Assembly (NCBI RefSeq): GCF_052324685.1
Contig: NC_135218.1
Location: forward strand, 21,286,355 to 21,350,354
From: Brachyhypopomus gauderio
Lineage: Eukaryota > Chordata > Actinopteri > Gymnotiformes > Hypopomidae
DNA: 64,000 nt
Direction: 5' to 3'
Shown: positions 49,001-60,626 of the stretch, piece after piece
How the letters are laid out: each line of letters starts with the position of its first letter
How positions within the stretch are numbered: the stretch's first letter is position 1
Position numbers and translations under genes: made by a program
Notes under the pieces: model-generated
Told to the model about the DNA's origin: nothing
Database searches by the model: none
Seen by the model: the letters and a program-made list of their open reading frames with translations, nothing else

Positions 49001-49921
49001 TTTGTGAGTTCTCAAATGCTGAAAGAAATCCTGTTGTGTTGATGTGGCAATATCAAAAACATCTGTTGAATTATCTGAATTGGGAACATTCATTTGATGA
49101 TACATCACATAACAAAATGGAACCTGCTCATCTGGCACCTTTTTGTAGGGTTTGCTGGTTCAGAATCCACATGTCTATAATATGCATGATAGTGATACTG
49201 CTAACAATTATTTAGTTTAATCACTAATCAATAAATATCCAAGCTTACTACAATTGTCCATTGACCTGATCTTCTAGGCAGTCACTTGGCTGAAATATGA
49301 GCTCACTCGGAAGGCTCTAGGGGACATGCGAGAAGTGTGTGCCTCTTTGACTTTGTAGGCTACTAACATCACATGAACTATTACTGACATAATAGTTTCT
49401 TTGTTTTAAACTTGCAGTGCTGTAATACATATGCTTAAGAAGGGTTTCACATTATCCCCAAACTTTGTTACCAGTCTACACATGCCATCTGAGTAATGGA
49501 CAAAGAATGCAACAGTGTATTGTCAGAGTAGTGTTTGCATAAATGGCACTGTGTCCATGTACTCTAAAGGACACGATAGCGACATTTGTCTTTGGGGAGT
49601 GTAAAATAATAATAATAATAATAACAATGAAGTGAAATGTACTGAATAGCTTGCCAGGTTAATATGGTCTGTTGCATATGGCAATGAAAGTTTAATAAAA
49701 ATAATCTGATGAGCTTCTGTTTATCTCTAAAATATTTTGCTCTTTTAAATGGAAAATCTTATCAGGGAATTTCCTCCTATTCAGATAGCACAGAGGATGT
49801 GGTAACCAATATGGAGCAGACAGAGAAGGCCCCTCCTGCCCCAGACGAGGGGTCTGCTTCTGGGGTCGCCTCTGGCCGCAGGAACCCCCCTGGGGGAAAA
49901 TCCTCTCTCATCCTGGGCTGA
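38356..49921 (+). CDS. jpt1: JPT1 (HN1), Jupiter microtubule-associated homolog 1
   Basis: Predicted exons: 38356-38411, 39775-39917, 48273-48382, 48514-48531, 49766-49921, totalling 483 nt and 160 residues (human 154). Landmarks are the start [40 protein letters not shown] and [14 protein letters not shown], and the terminal [15 protein letters not shown]-type end (here [15 protein letters not shown]). The family is small, disordered and Ser/Pro-rich, associates with microtubules, and is linked to GSK3-beta/beta-catenin control and cell-cycle progression. Exon 4 is an inferred 18-nt microexon. Phase forces the GTATGT donor at 48532 rather than the later GTAAGT, or else exon 4 is skipped; both outcomes stay in frame. 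Intron 2 (8.4 kb) is filled with transposons. Confidence 0.92.
40270..41160 (+). mobile_element. Degenerate Tc1-like transposon relic
   Basis: Conceptual translation of the plus strand gives scattered transposase pieces, among them a stretch resembling the WSDES region near 40845 and [10 protein letters not shown] near 41127-41156, with many stops and frameshifts between. It is older than the element at 6031. The ends are not clear. Confidence 0.7.
41162..41321. repeat. 80-bp tandem duplication spanning a Tc1 terminus
   Basis: GAATGGGCTGTTCTGAGC begins at 41162 and again at 41242. Each copy ends with a Tc1-type terminus containing ATTGCCAAAAGTATTCGC. The copies are almost identical, so the duplication is recent. 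Confidence 0.92.
41424..41731 (+). mobile_element. hAT-type MITE, right terminus lost
   Basis: Starts CAGCGGTCACCAACCACCGG and contains the family's GGCCGTGGACTGGTACCGG, CACTTTAAAGGCCGGTCCGTG and CGGTCCGTGGTGCAAAAAAGG words. The matching right terminus after GGTTGG is missing, so the terminal repeat is incomplete. Confidence 0.8.
41756..42927. mobile_element. hAT-like non-autonomous element, 1.2 kb
   Basis: The left end TAGGGGTGCAGGAAAAAATCG is followed by AATCGATT-rich sequence. The right end has TAATCGTGACCCCAAGAATC but stops before a matching CACCCCTA terminus. No transposase frame is seen inside. Confidence 0.6.
43039..43090. repeat. (GT)n microsatellite
   Basis: About 25 GT units at the truncated edge of the Tc1 remnant. 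Confidence 0.95.
43110..44730 (-). mobile_element. IS630/mariner-type element with directly repeated flanks
   Basis: A 128-codon minus-strand frame (43782-44168) carries the C-terminal part of a DDE transposase: WVNVSFHHS with Val where the catalytic Asp is expected, [16 protein letters not shown] with the last acidic residue, and [11 protein letters not shown]. Non-coding DNA at about 43120-43700 is repeated in the same direction at about 44200-44720 (shared words CACACTTCACTCAAAATT, GCAAATATTTAGGTCAATCA, GAATGCTGCACATTCTGTGG). The N-terminal half is absent, so this is a decayed composite of two copies. Confidence 0.75.
44941..45241 (-). mobile_element. Solo LTR with target-site duplication
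   Basis: A 301-bp block starts TGTGACGG and ends CCGTGACA, flanked on both sides by CAAAT (44936-44940 and 45242-45246). On the minus strand it has a TATA-like CCTATATATG followed downstream by an ATTAAA-type signal, so it reads as a minus-strand LTR left by recombination between two LTRs. The family is not assigned. Confidence 0.75.
45247..47730. other. JPT1 intron 2, remaining stretch
   Basis: The first 200 bp may continue the IS630-type element. Beyond that I see only AT-rich intron sequence with no recognisable exon, RNA or repeat. Confidence 0.5.
47731..47815 (-). repeat. LINE 3'-tail-like repeat with (AAT)n
   Basis: An (AAT)n run is followed by CTTTATTTGTATAGCACC and CTCAAAGTGCTTTACAGAA. 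This reads on the minus strand as the common tail of fish L2-type LINEs ending in the trinucleotide repeat. Confidence 0.55.
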
Positions 49922-50500
49922 AGAACTTCCTCTTCCTGCCCAACATCCACAGCCATGTTCACAAAGTATCTTGGAGCACTGTTCCTAGGTCAGATTTGCC
50001 TTTGTAGCTCACCAGACCCTGTGTGAAAGGGAGTGGGGATGGAAGAGGGTCCTGAACTTGGCTTGATAATTCAGATACTTTGTAAATACAGGCCATCATC
50101 CCACCTAGTGTTACCTTGTTCCATGTTTTTTCCCCATCACTATGAGAGTATTACTGCATTTGTGCAAATCCGATGCATTTCTCCCCTTTCTATCTCTCTT
50201 CCTTCTGATCTGTTATATTGGGTAGTTGTATGCACACGGATTAAACCTGATTTGCATACTCAATAAATTGGTAATAGCATAAAGGGGTTTCTTCCTTGAG
50301 AATTTGAGTCCTGCACTGGATTTCATCTGTTTGCCATGTTTGTATTGCAAGCACTTCATAGAAGGTACAGTTGAACCTGTCATTGCCCAGACCTGCTGTG
50401 AAAGGCATGAGGCTTATTACTGTTTGTCCTGTCCCTATGTGTAAATGATTTTACAGACATTTGTGTTATGAATTTCTAATTACAATAAAATATTGTTATG
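49922..50500 (+). other. JPT1 3' UTR
   Basis: Two poly(A) signals: AATAAA at 50262-50267 and at 50484-50489. Confidence 0.75.
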
Positions 50501-51063
50501 AAACTCGTAATTGTGTATGTGTAGAAGAATTTCTGTTGAATATGCAGATGTATGGGAAAGTTATATGCAAGTGAAACAAGCACAAATAATTTTCAGTTAT
50601 GCTTGGTGATAAGTTCAAAGGTAAAAACTAGTGCATATTTTTGTTTTGCGACTGTAGCCCATTCCTTTCAAGAAGAGTGGAACCTTCAAGTTTACTATCG
50701 GTGCTTTTGTTTGTTTGTTTGTTTTTGTTGTTTTTTTGTTTTTTTTTACAAAAAAAGCAGTAAAATATTTACTCGTTACCGAATTAAAAATGACAATTTT
50801 AAAAAATGCAGAAACTAAATCAAAGCTTCACTACTCACTCACAATCCCTCATGCCGTCTCGATCACCCACTTGAGATCACGCACACCTGTCTGTACTTTT
50901 GGGTTTGTTAACGGAGCCCTGCCGGTCCCCATCTTCCCTGCTGCACATTGCTACGCCTTACAGCACCTACGAGACGTTCCCGACGTGCGGAGAGAAACTG
51001 CATTTCTTGAATTCAAGTATGCGCATCGTTTTTTTTTCTATTAGTTTGTCTTCATGGAAATAA

Positions 51064-51324
51064 TATGGAAGCCCATTCCCGCCACCTAAAATAAAAAAAA
51101 AAACAGCACATATATATATTTTTCTCATTAAGTAAATTGATATCTCATTATTTCGAGATACTAAGTCATTATTTTGATTATATTATATACTCAAAATAAT
51201 GACTTAGTATCTCGAAATAACGACTTAGTATCTCGAAATAATGAGATAGCAATTTACTTAATAATGAGAAAAAAATATATATGTGCTGTTTTTTTATTTT
51301 AGGTGGCGGGAATGGGCTTCCATA
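51064..51324. mobile_element. Palindromic MITE (about 260 bp)
   Basis: The element is almost entirely an inverted repeat. Ends are TGGAAGCCCATTCCCGCC and its exact complement, flanked by TA (51064-51065, 51323-51324). The arms continue through TCTCATTA and repeated TTTCGAGATACTAAGTC units to a centre near 51178. TA flanks suggest a Tc1/mariner-type mobiliser. Confidence 0.85.
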
Positions 51325-51469
51325 ATGGAAAATAAAGACATGAAACAAAACCCCTCGCCATCTGTGCCCTCGGTGCTGACGTCTCAGTGCCATTCATACT
51401 GGCTCAAACATGCCCAGCTGAACAGAAAGAGGGGCACTGCAGTGAGATCATTTTGGTTTGAGGGCTAAT

Positions 51470-51770
51470 TGGTTAGGAGTCTGGTTATGTTCATGTTTGT
51501 AGTTCCGAGGGTGTGGGTTGTGAACGTGTTCGTTGGTCTCACCTGGCCCTCGTCTCGTGATCACTGGGGAATGTGTTGTTCACCTATTTAATGTTACGTT
51601 CGCGCATTGTCTCGTGCTCGTCTTTGTCTAAAGTTCGTGGCTGGGTGAGTCACGTTATTGAGTGCTTGCGCGCCGCTGAACTTCACTATTCGTTTATCAT
51701 TAAACGTGTTTCACCACTCCTTCCTTTGTCGCGCCTGCCTCATCCAACCATCACAGGAGGTATTTGGGAC
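51470..51770 (+). mobile_element. LTR-like sequence, unconfirmed
   Basis: Moderately CpG-rich for its surroundings, with GTTACGTTCGCGC, CTCGTGATCACTGGG and an ATTAAA at 51699 followed by CCTTTGTCGCGCCTGCC, the composition of a fish retrotransposon LTR end. I could not define both termini or a target duplication. Confidence 0.35.
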
Positions 51771-51779
51771 ATATGTGCT

Positions 51780-52960
51780 TAATGGGATGGAATTTTGGCT
51801 GTACTGTAGATTGATTTTACACTGATGGGTAGTTGTTTACAGGTATTTAGTAATGGGGTAATTAATGTCATAATTATGCCAGTTATGTCATTGCTGCTAT
51901 TAAAAACTGTCTAGTTTCCATGACTGGTCATGGCATGCTGCTTGTTTGTTGTTTGCCATTCTGACAGAGGTTCCCCAAAACAATACAACAAATTTGAAGC
52001 AAACACACATAATCAACAGAGAAGAGATTGTCATGTCAGTTTCTTTTGTTTGTGGTTTCTGCTTTTGTTTGGTTTCGTTTTCATTGTGTTAATTAAACAC
52101 ATCAGTGGGAGACTCGTCTTCCTGATTTTCTTTTTGCCTGCTTATTCTTCATCCATAACAGTATAAAATGGCATAAAAAAATTTTGAACTATGCTGGAAC
52201 TTCTATATCCCTGGAGCATGGATTTTCCAGCTGTGTATGTAACCCAGCTGTGTTCCCACGCGCTCTCCACCTCTAGTAGCTGCCTGAGGCAATATCATTC
52301 AGATTCACATCAGTAATATGACCATTACATTCCAAAGGTATGTGTTGAGATCTGTAAATATACTGGGGGTGATGGGGGGGCATGGTTTGTTCCTGGTACT
52401 GTACAACCCCTTGCAACCCTGAACTGAATTGTGATTGAATGAAAGAACACAGTAAAAAACTCAAGATTTATTTCTTCTTATTCATGGAAAGTTAACAGGT
52501 TTTGGTTTTGTGTGGTTTTGTTTTTGCTGTGTCCCATCTGTGTCTTTATCTAGGCATTGAACATTCCCACGGTTAGTTGTAAGGTGCGTTCATGCTTGGT
52601 TTGCTCCACATAATTAGTATGCTCCAACTTGAAAGCTTGGCAGGTGTTTCAGTAAATGTTTGATTCTTTGTTGGGTCTCTAGGCTGTGGTATTATTGCAA
52701 AACCCATGTCAGCTGCTGTTAAGATTAGCTGACAACGAAAAAAACTATTGGCTCAGCATTTATGTCACAATCCAGGGACAGAACATCATTGACACATCAC
52801 ACACTCCACTTATCATCAGGCACCATTACATAATCGCTGCCTGTAAATTCATACTTCTCCACTCCATTTGAGCATAAAACATGATTCTGGTGAATTGTCT
52901 GAGGGTAAAATGAGAGTGAACATTAAACAAGGAATCAAACAAGGCTGTGTCAAGCTCAGC
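51780..52960. other. Intergenic DNA downstream of JPT1
   Basis: AT-rich sequence with short T-rich and G-rich runs. No gene is supported. Confidence 0.5.
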
Positions 52961-52964
52961 TAAC

Positions 52965-53115
52965 ATCCAGGGTTGGGAGTACAACTTTGTAGTTGTATTA
53001 ACTAGACGCTACTAGGCCTTTGAAAATGGAAACTCCACTCAGGGATTTGAACCCAAGGCCCCAGTGCTGAGACAAATGTGCTAATCACCAAGCCACCATG
53101 TTGCTCAAGTGCTCA
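52965..53115 (-). repeat. tRNA-derived SINE-like repeat
   Basis: On the minus strand it reads TGGTGGCTTGGTGATTAGCA (A box) and, about 35 bp later, GGGTTCAAATCCC (B box), followed by unrelated sequence. No complete cloverleaf or terminator is evident, so a SINE or tRNA-derived pseudogene rather than a tRNA gene. Confidence 0.65.
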
Positions 53116-53119
53116 ACAT

Positions 53120-56100
53120 GGAGACATGGCCTCTGCAAACCCTTAACTGAGTTTTTAGCAGTAAGGACCTGAAATGAGGAACAAGAAATAACTAAAATTG
53201 TAACGCCGGAGGTGTTCATAAAGAAGATGCAATGAGCAAGGGTGCTGACAGCATGTCTTTAGTTCCCATGATAAAGACAGAACAGAACAAACAGCAGCAG
53301 CCCAAAAGTGTGTAAAGTCTCTTAGTGTTGAACAAAGAACTCAGGTGCTTAAATTTTTTTTTAATTCTGCATTTATTTCATTTAAAAAATGTGTTTACAG
53401 ACAACAAAGTACAAAAAACATTAGAAGTTACTAATACACTCATTGTGGTTACAGTAGTATTCACAAAAAAGGAGATTGTTAGGAAATTACACTGTTACAA
53501 ACATACATGACCCTGAAACATTAATGCGGATCAGCAGTTAATTCATCTAACTGGCCATCGTATCATCACATCTGACCCCTGGGTAAAGAGAAAATTAATA
53601 TCTACTGGAAACAGCCCTCAAGAAAGGAGGTTTGAGTAGGTCATTTGTGTAAGGAGGTTCTGCATGCTACAGAAAAAAAGGCTTTCCTTGGTAACTCATT
53701 TTGGCAGATCTCTCCTTCTCTCTGTTTGTGTGTGTGATCATTTGTGTGTTCAAGTTTCTCTGTTTCATTGGAAGATCGGCTTGTACAAGCAGATCTTGTT
53801 TTTTGATTTTTCATTAAATTTTGGCTAATAAGTTATAAGTTCATTCTGATTGCCTCAGGGTCAAATGCGGTCTGTTTGTGTAAGGGGTCACTAACACGAA
53901 TGTCCACTAAGGAATCCCAGGAATTCCTCTAGGCATTAGCAAAGCAGTTAACCATAAAGTGACTCAGAGTTGCAGGCTCTAATATGTCGCCATCCATCTT
54001 CCCAGCTAACAAATTTATAACAACAACCTGAGAAAGTTTTCCTCGATTAGCTGTAGTAATGCAAATGGTCCATTTCTATTCTGCACACAATATGCAACAG
54101 CGATGTATGTTTCCCATGTCCTCCATCCGAATAATCTGAGACGATGTGTTCCCAAAACCAAACATACAAACACAGTTAAATTTTTTACTTCTGCCAAACT
54201 GCAGAGCTTTATAGTATTTAATTAAATTATTGTATTTATTCTTCTGTAGTGTTCATTTTAAACCAGTTTTATAAGCCTTTTGTGTTCTCACTACCCTGGT
54301 GTCCCCATCCTCAGATATGGGCTTCAATAAAAGACTTTCACACATGTATGTACACAATCTCCTTCCTTCATCCAGATTATGAAAACACTCTCATTCCTTG
54401 AGCTTCTAAGCTCTTTGCATCCATGTTTTGTAGTTTCTTGTGTCTTTTTCTGATTATAGTGCTGCGCTTCCTAGCCTGCTACATCTTATTATTATTCATA
54501 TAATTACTTACTATTATAAACATAATTCTTTAACATTTCCAAAATTGTTATTTACAGTTTTCACTATTGCAATTACAAAGTCAAAACAAGCCAACTTAAC
54601 ATGCTACAGTACAGAGGTCTGTGTGCACCTTGCATTAATATGTGTTTCATATGTATGATGTTTGTTGCTGAATTCCATTTATGCTTTACACCAAAATGCA
54701 TCCCTGTTGCAATTAAATTGCAAGGTGTGAACAGGCGCTCTATTAGAAACCTTATATGTTCAAGGAAAATGTTGGATCCTATTACGACCTTATCACTACT
54801 TTCTCTTCCTCACTTAAGTTTCCTTCCTGCTTCCTGCTTGATGTTAGGGTTGCATGAAATGGAGGTGGAGAAAAATACCTTGTGAATACATTGATATACA
54901 TACAAAGTACACTGCTGGACTCTCATCGTGTTGTTACTTAAGTCTAAGCTGTATTTTGTATTCATTATCCTGCTTTGTTTATACTGGATCACATGAACAG
55001 AGCCCATTTACCAAGGACATAATAATAAATGCTGTGAGAAGAGGGCACATTTCCCTAAATCTCTAAATCACATTCATTGTATGCACTGCCAGCTGCTGAA
55101 ATGGGCTTTCTATATTCATAAGCCCAGTTTTAGTTTCGCTTTTGTTAACAGCTCTTTTACCACATCACCATTCAAAGCAGTCGATATAATAGTGAGGAAG
55201 TGAAATGCAGAAAATGTGAGAATATTCCCAGTGATCTTACTGTTATGTGATTACAGGTTTAATCCACAGTGTAAATTATTATTTCCTCTTAACCCTTCAG
55301 TTGCTCCTTTGGGCCGCTTCAATGGATAAATCATCAGAATCTAGATAAAACAAGGAAAATAGCTGTCATTACATTAGTCACCCCCATGTATGGCCAGCGC
55401 TGAGGGCGGGCGTGGGTGTGCTCTGTTTGCCCCCAGATGACCACAAGCCTCCCACACACACATGCCTACTTGTAAGGGGGATAACAAATACATTCAATTG
55501 TTAAAAATACACAGAAAAACTATTAGAAAGTATCTCATTAGTAAAATGCTAATTAGAATTTATGATTTTGATACTATATTTATACTATATATGTAGGCAT
55601 ATACTATATTATTGTATAACTACTCTACAGGTCAGAGGAAATTAGAGAATATAATACCTTTTTTAAAAAAAGTGACAGATGAGATCAGCTAGCAGCAGAT
55701 TATTTTAGTTTTAGACTATCAGACAAGATAAATCCTATCAGCAAAATTCTTCAGCTGCCTGTGTGTTACCTGGTGGCACCATGGGATTAAATTACTTTTT
55801 GAGTTTTGAGTGTGATAACTCCATAAGAAATACCTTGTTCGGGATCAGCGTTGGGCACACTCAAACGGTCTAAGATGGAAACAACATTGAAGGTTAATAA
55901 GTGATTCATCATAGGAGACATATTGTATTACTTTTTCACCTGCTTGAGAAAGCAGGAAACTTTCAGAACAGAAGAAAAATTCCAAAGGCATGTTGGCAGA
56001 GATGTTTGTAATAAACTAGTCAGGGCTTGCTGTCCACACATTTGTTGTTTGTTGCTGGGAGACCAGAACAACTAAAATGGTTGGGGGTTGGCACAATAAT

Positions 56101-56900
56101 TTGTTATGTAAGTTATGTTGTGTTCATTTGAAGATGTTCTAAAACACCCTGGAGCCAAAAAATGATATTTTAAAGTCAATCTCAAATCTCAACAAGAAGC
56201 TCAACAGTGGTCACCAGAGACCTAGTCTTCATGTGTAGCCTTTATCATACACCTATTTATAGTAAAATATCGGATCCACATCAATGTTAAGTGCAAACCA
56301 TCTGGTTCAGCAGCAAAGATGAGTGTCCGAGATGAGCAGAGACAACAAGCTGAACACATGCTGATGCTATAATATTAATTTCTCATTTCCTGAAGGGACA
56401 GAAAGGCATGTGTAAACCTCATTGGTGTTCTTTAATTAATGTGTATTTACACGCTTCCTTTTTTTTTTTGCTTTCATTTTTTACATCTCTTTTTGTGGTC
56501 AGGCTGAGCACAGAACACCACTGGTGCTTTCTTCTCTATGTCCCCCAGCAGCTGAGACACACAGGAGCACACACGTAGAGCCTCTCCCTCAGTCTCATCT
56601 AATGAATAATATCTCCTTTCACCTGTTCCCTATCCCTGTGCCTCCTCAACGAAGATCAAGTGGCTCAACCCTGCGCCTACCTTGTATGTTCCCAGTCGTT
56701 ATTAAGAGCCGTTACTTGCTGTATCGTCAGAATGTTTGTTTGTGCTTGTCTAAGAAGGACAAAAAAACCATCTTGCTAAACCCTGTACCTCCTGTGCCTC
56801 CCCAGTCACCATTACACTGATGATTTCAGAGTGAATTAACAAATTAACATACAATTAACAAACAACATAATTGTGAGGAGTCTGTAGGTGCGAGGCAGAC
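53120..56900. other. Intergenic DNA with no recognised feature
   Basis: Open frames here are short, lack splice-consistent neighbours and show no family motif. The part next to the B7-like gene (56500-56900) could hold a further 3' exon or UTR of that gene on the minus strand, but I cannot identify one. Confidence 0.45.
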
Positions 56901-56949
56901 TGGGAAAAGCTCTCCTGGGTGACAGATGCCCTTCGACTGGAAGCGAGTG

Positions 56950-58835
56950 CTACTCACGTTGAGCTCGTCTTCGACGAAACATGAGAACAAGCAGAAGTCC
57001 CACAATCAGAGAGCCGATGACCACCACGGCAGCCGCAATGTTCCTTGACTGGTTGTTAGTTGTCTCTGGTTCGTTCCCTTCAAGAAACCAAAATGACTAA
57101 ATAATCAAATACAGTTCTAGCAAATAATTTCCAAATGTTATTTTTGACATCAACCACACTGGAAAAAACAATGTTATCACCCAACATTAGCCCTTATGAT
57201 CTGTGGTCATCTGAATAGCTGGTCTGAAATGAGGAAAGACTAGGCCTTACTCATATCTCAGTATCGAGGGAAAAAACTAAGATATGTTCTTATCAGATTG
57301 GAGGGTGTATGAGCTAGGGATCTGATTGTATATTGCATAAGAGCTTCAAAGTTCCCTCTGTTCTGGCCAGTGACCTCACTTTTATTGACCAAAAACATCA
57401 TAGTGCTAAGATAATCTTAAATGAGATTGTAATTTTCTGCTGTTGGGAATAGCTTGGTTAATTCATTAAGCTGTGTAGGAGTGGCAGGAAGTGTTCCTGT
57501 TGGATCTGGTGTTCCTGCTCAAGACCAATGGTGGCCTTTCCCTGGAGGACACGGATAGGAGTAGAGCAGGATGTTCACATAGAAATGGGATATAACTGAC
57601 CATTTGTATTTTGGTTATATCAGTGTGTTTGAGTGGCATGTTTAGTCTCAATTTGCAGCATGTTGTCTAGTGGGAAAGGCATGCTACAGCTTACGAGTTA
57701 TGTCACTCACTGAGAAAGTTTGTAGACTTCTCCCCAAAGGTGAATATATAGTTAAATATCATAACTAAAACCCCATACAGCTGCATAGTCTAATTGTCAA
57801 ATTGGTCACATAATAAGCTCATCAGAAACCTCCTAGCAAAGTGAAAGCACCACTTACCAATGATCTTCAGGGTAAACTGGCTTTCCTCTTCTACAATGCC
57901 CTTGCTATTGAGAATGAGACACTTGAAAGGTGCCCAGTTGGTGTCAAAACTGGTGATGGACAGGTGGCTGAAGAGATGCACTAGTTTGTCCGCACCCACT
58001 GTGCTCTTCAGCGTTGAACTGGCTGTCCAGTTGGTCAAACCACTCTGGTCAAACCAGTGAATGGACCCTGCTGGGTATCCACCACTAGAGTTGCAGTACA
58101 GGTCAACCTTCTGGCCGTCCTTAACCTCTTTTGGAAATGAATCGATGACTGGAGGATTAAACTTGGCTAGAGTGAAAATACGCACATAAACACACACGAA
58201 TTTAAGTACTTTTAAAACGCTTCTCTGAAAGAAATATGGCAAAAAAATGTAAATGAGTTAAACTGGTATGACTTACCTGTGACAGTGATGTTGAATTTTA
58301 TCTCTGCAACGCCTCTGTCTGTGTAAACAATGTATGAATACTCGCCTTCATCAGAGATTGAAGTGTCTCTGAGAAGTAAGGATGGTTTATTTTGAATTGC
58401 AAAGTTAAATCGAGGGTCTCCTCCTCCTACTTTGCCATTACTAAACGTGAAAATTTTTTTATTGGTTTTGTTCAACAGCGCTATGTCAATGGTAAAATCT
58501 GATGCTGCACGACTCTTGAAAGAACAAGCGATGTTTGTGGTCTGACCAATGACTCCTACTACAGATTGGCATTCCATGGCAAGAATCTCTGTAGAATGAG
58601 AAGATGCAGCACCTCAGATACACCACAATCAGACTATATAAAAAACCCAAAACAATATAGTCATGAAGTGAGTAGTGCTTTGAATTACATCAAGGAAATA
58701 TGTCCTGAATTTGTCCTTGATTTTTCAACAATCAGAATTGTTGCTGTGACCATTTAAAGACTTACTGTCAAGCGAATTTCCAAAATGTATGAATGACACA
58801 ATCAGAACAAGACACAGGGACATCACAGAAGCCAT
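56950..58835 (-). CDS. B7/CD80-CD86-like two-Ig-domain membrane protein
   Basis: Minus-strand exons in coding order: 58835-58766, 58588-58277, 58166-57858, 57077-56950. All introns are phase 1, as in Ig-superfamily genes. The product is 272 residues: signal peptide about 1-20 (MASVMSLCLVLIVSF), a V-like domain about 25-127, a C-like domain about 128-230 (Cys152, Trp165, Cys210; GGYPAGSIHW is a B7-style motif), a membrane span about 245-264 and a basic RRRR tail. Four N-glycosylation sequons are visible (NKT, NIT, NSS, NWT). The V-like domain has Cys45 but Tyr109 where the DEGEYSY motif should have Cys. B7 proteins on antigen-presenting cells tune T cells through CD28-family receptors; the match here is by architecture, so the ligand role is inferred. 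A perfect GTGAGT donor at 56957 just before the stop could lead to an alternative tail. Confidence 0.75.
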
Positions 58836-59359
58836 GTTATTCTAGAAGAGGGAAGTGAACACATGAAAGTTAATTAGTTAACTGAGTTTTAGAGAATATT
58901 GTGTGTCAAACCCCAACCTCGCATACAAACTTTACACACATATCCCTAAACCACCCACCTTCTCCACCCAGCATTCCTCTTATACAGCTCACACTTATTT
59001 TTCTTTATACTCTGTAAATGCCAACAGCTGCAAATGCTCCAAGGGCCAAAGAAACACCTCCCAAAAATAAAAAAACAAAGGAGGGGGAATCTCAGTTATA
59101 TCACAATATTTCAGAATGTTTCAGAATTATCACAAAAGACATTGTCTGGTAAAGCTGCTGAAGTGGACTGATAAAGCATACAGTATGTATCATATATCAC
59201 TACATTGCTTTTTGTGATAGTAACCAAGAGCAGGTCTTGTTTGTTGATTCGACTGGCTGAATTGGTTAAATGACTGGACTGAACTACAATATATTGAAGA
59301 TATCCTCAGTGTAGATGTACAGTATATATATGCAAAGGAGTATAAACATAAACATATAT

Positions 59360-59360
<1 letters not shown>

Positions 59361-59396
<36 letters not shown>
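59361..59396. repeat. (CA)n microsatellite
   Basis: About 17 CA units upstream of the B7-like gene. Confidence 0.94.
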
Positions 59397-59398
<2 letters not shown>

Positions 59399-59905
59399 GA
59401 CAAGACACACAAGGAAGAATCACGTACATAGGTTGATCAATTATTGCTTAGAATCGCTGCTTTACTCATTACTTATTGTTTAAGCAGAATTAATAATAAA
59501 ATATCTAAAAAAAATTTAACATAAGGCTAGATTCTCCTTTCCAAGCTATAGAGTATTCAAGAATTGTTGTAGAATCTGACAGAAAAATGAACTGATTCAC
59601 AATTTATAAACTGTTCATAAAATATTTATTAAACATGTGGTTTCCAATTGTGATATTTGTTTAAGCAGATAAATGCATTTGCTACCAAACGTGGCGTTTG
59701 CGTTCTACTACTGCTATTCATTTTCGTTTTCATCCACCTCGTCAGCTCGCTGCAACAAAATATGTACGTGGAGCAAGGTTCGCAATGTTAACAGCAGCAA
59801 GCCACGATTTAACGTTCTGAAGGAACGGACTGCAGCCAATTATGAAAGTCGACATCAAAATAAATAGCTACATATGGTTTCAAAACATAAATTGTATATT
59901 ACACT

Positions 59906-60000
59906 ACTTACATAAATATTTTCAATTCGGAGTCGAGATGGTAACCAAACTTGTCCTGCGAGTCGACTGTTCAACACTTTCGCTTTCTTTATAAAGGCTT
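59906..60000 (-). promoter_or_regulatory. Candidate TATA promoter and 5' non-coding exon of the B7-like gene
   Basis: On the minus strand CCTTTATAAAG (59987-59997) would place transcription start near 59960. The transcript meets a GTAAGT donor at 59911-59906. A short untranslated exon spliced to the ATG exon at 58835 would fit, but no acceptor before the ATG has been confirmed. Confidence 0.35.
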
Positions 60001-60330
60001 CGCTTAAGCGCGCGCCTATAACGCCCACAAACCCCCCCCACCAACCCCTTGGGAAACCCATGAAATGATAGTCAACCATTAGTTACGCTCAATACAATAT
60101 CTCAATTCACATAGTGCGCAGCATTTAAAATGTCCAGCCTTTATTTCCAGTCGCATCTGGATTATTCCTCCAAATCTCATATTCATCTATATTTATAATC
60201 CCAAACGGGCAAAGTCAAATAAGCGTGCCTACATCCAGTATATTTATTTGGAAACATAAACTACATGCATTATAGGCTAAATTATAGGTAGATTTTTTTT
60301 ACGGATTTCAACAGAATAGTACGGTGCATG

Positions 60331-60485
60331 CAGGGCCGGAGTGGGACACTTTTTCAGCCCGGGAGTTTCATACCCAAATCCGGCCCAAAATTATTTTCCC
60401 CTCCCAATCGGCCCAAACTAGAGATTGACATGAGCCGGCCCATCGGGAATCCTCCCGAATCTCCCGATTAGCCACTCCGGCTCTG
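60331..60485. mobile_element. hAT-type MITE (155 bp) with 8-bp target duplication
   Basis: Ends CAGGGCCGGAGTGG and CCACTCCGGCTCTG form inverted repeats. Flanks GGTGCATG and GGTGCAGG match at 7 of 8. The interior is CGGCCCA-rich and non-coding. Confidence 0.9.
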
Positions 60486-60565
60486 GGTGCAGGGCATGGA
60501 CGTAATTTTGTAATAAAAGTGGGGGGGGACATGGACCGTCGCTATTTAAATATTTGGTTTTAACC

Positions 60566-60574
60566 ATAACCCCC

Positions 60575-60621
<47 letters not shown>
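60566..60621. repeat. (C)n/(CA)n simple repeat
   Basis: A run of about 20 C followed by about 15 CA units. Confidence 0.94.

Positions 60622-60626
<5 letters not shown>

Noticed and set aside
52965-53115. Possible tRNA gene on the minus strand
   Set aside because: A and B boxes are present, but acceptor and anticodon stems do not pair well and there is no T-run terminator at the right place; a SINE is likelier.
56524-56820. 98-codon plus-strand frame next to the B7-like gene
   Set aside because: No recognisable domain, no splice or promoter context, and composition like the surrounding intergenic DNA.
59673-59867. 64-codon plus-strand frame upstream of the B7-like gene
   Set aside because: No motif or conservation clue; probably chance.
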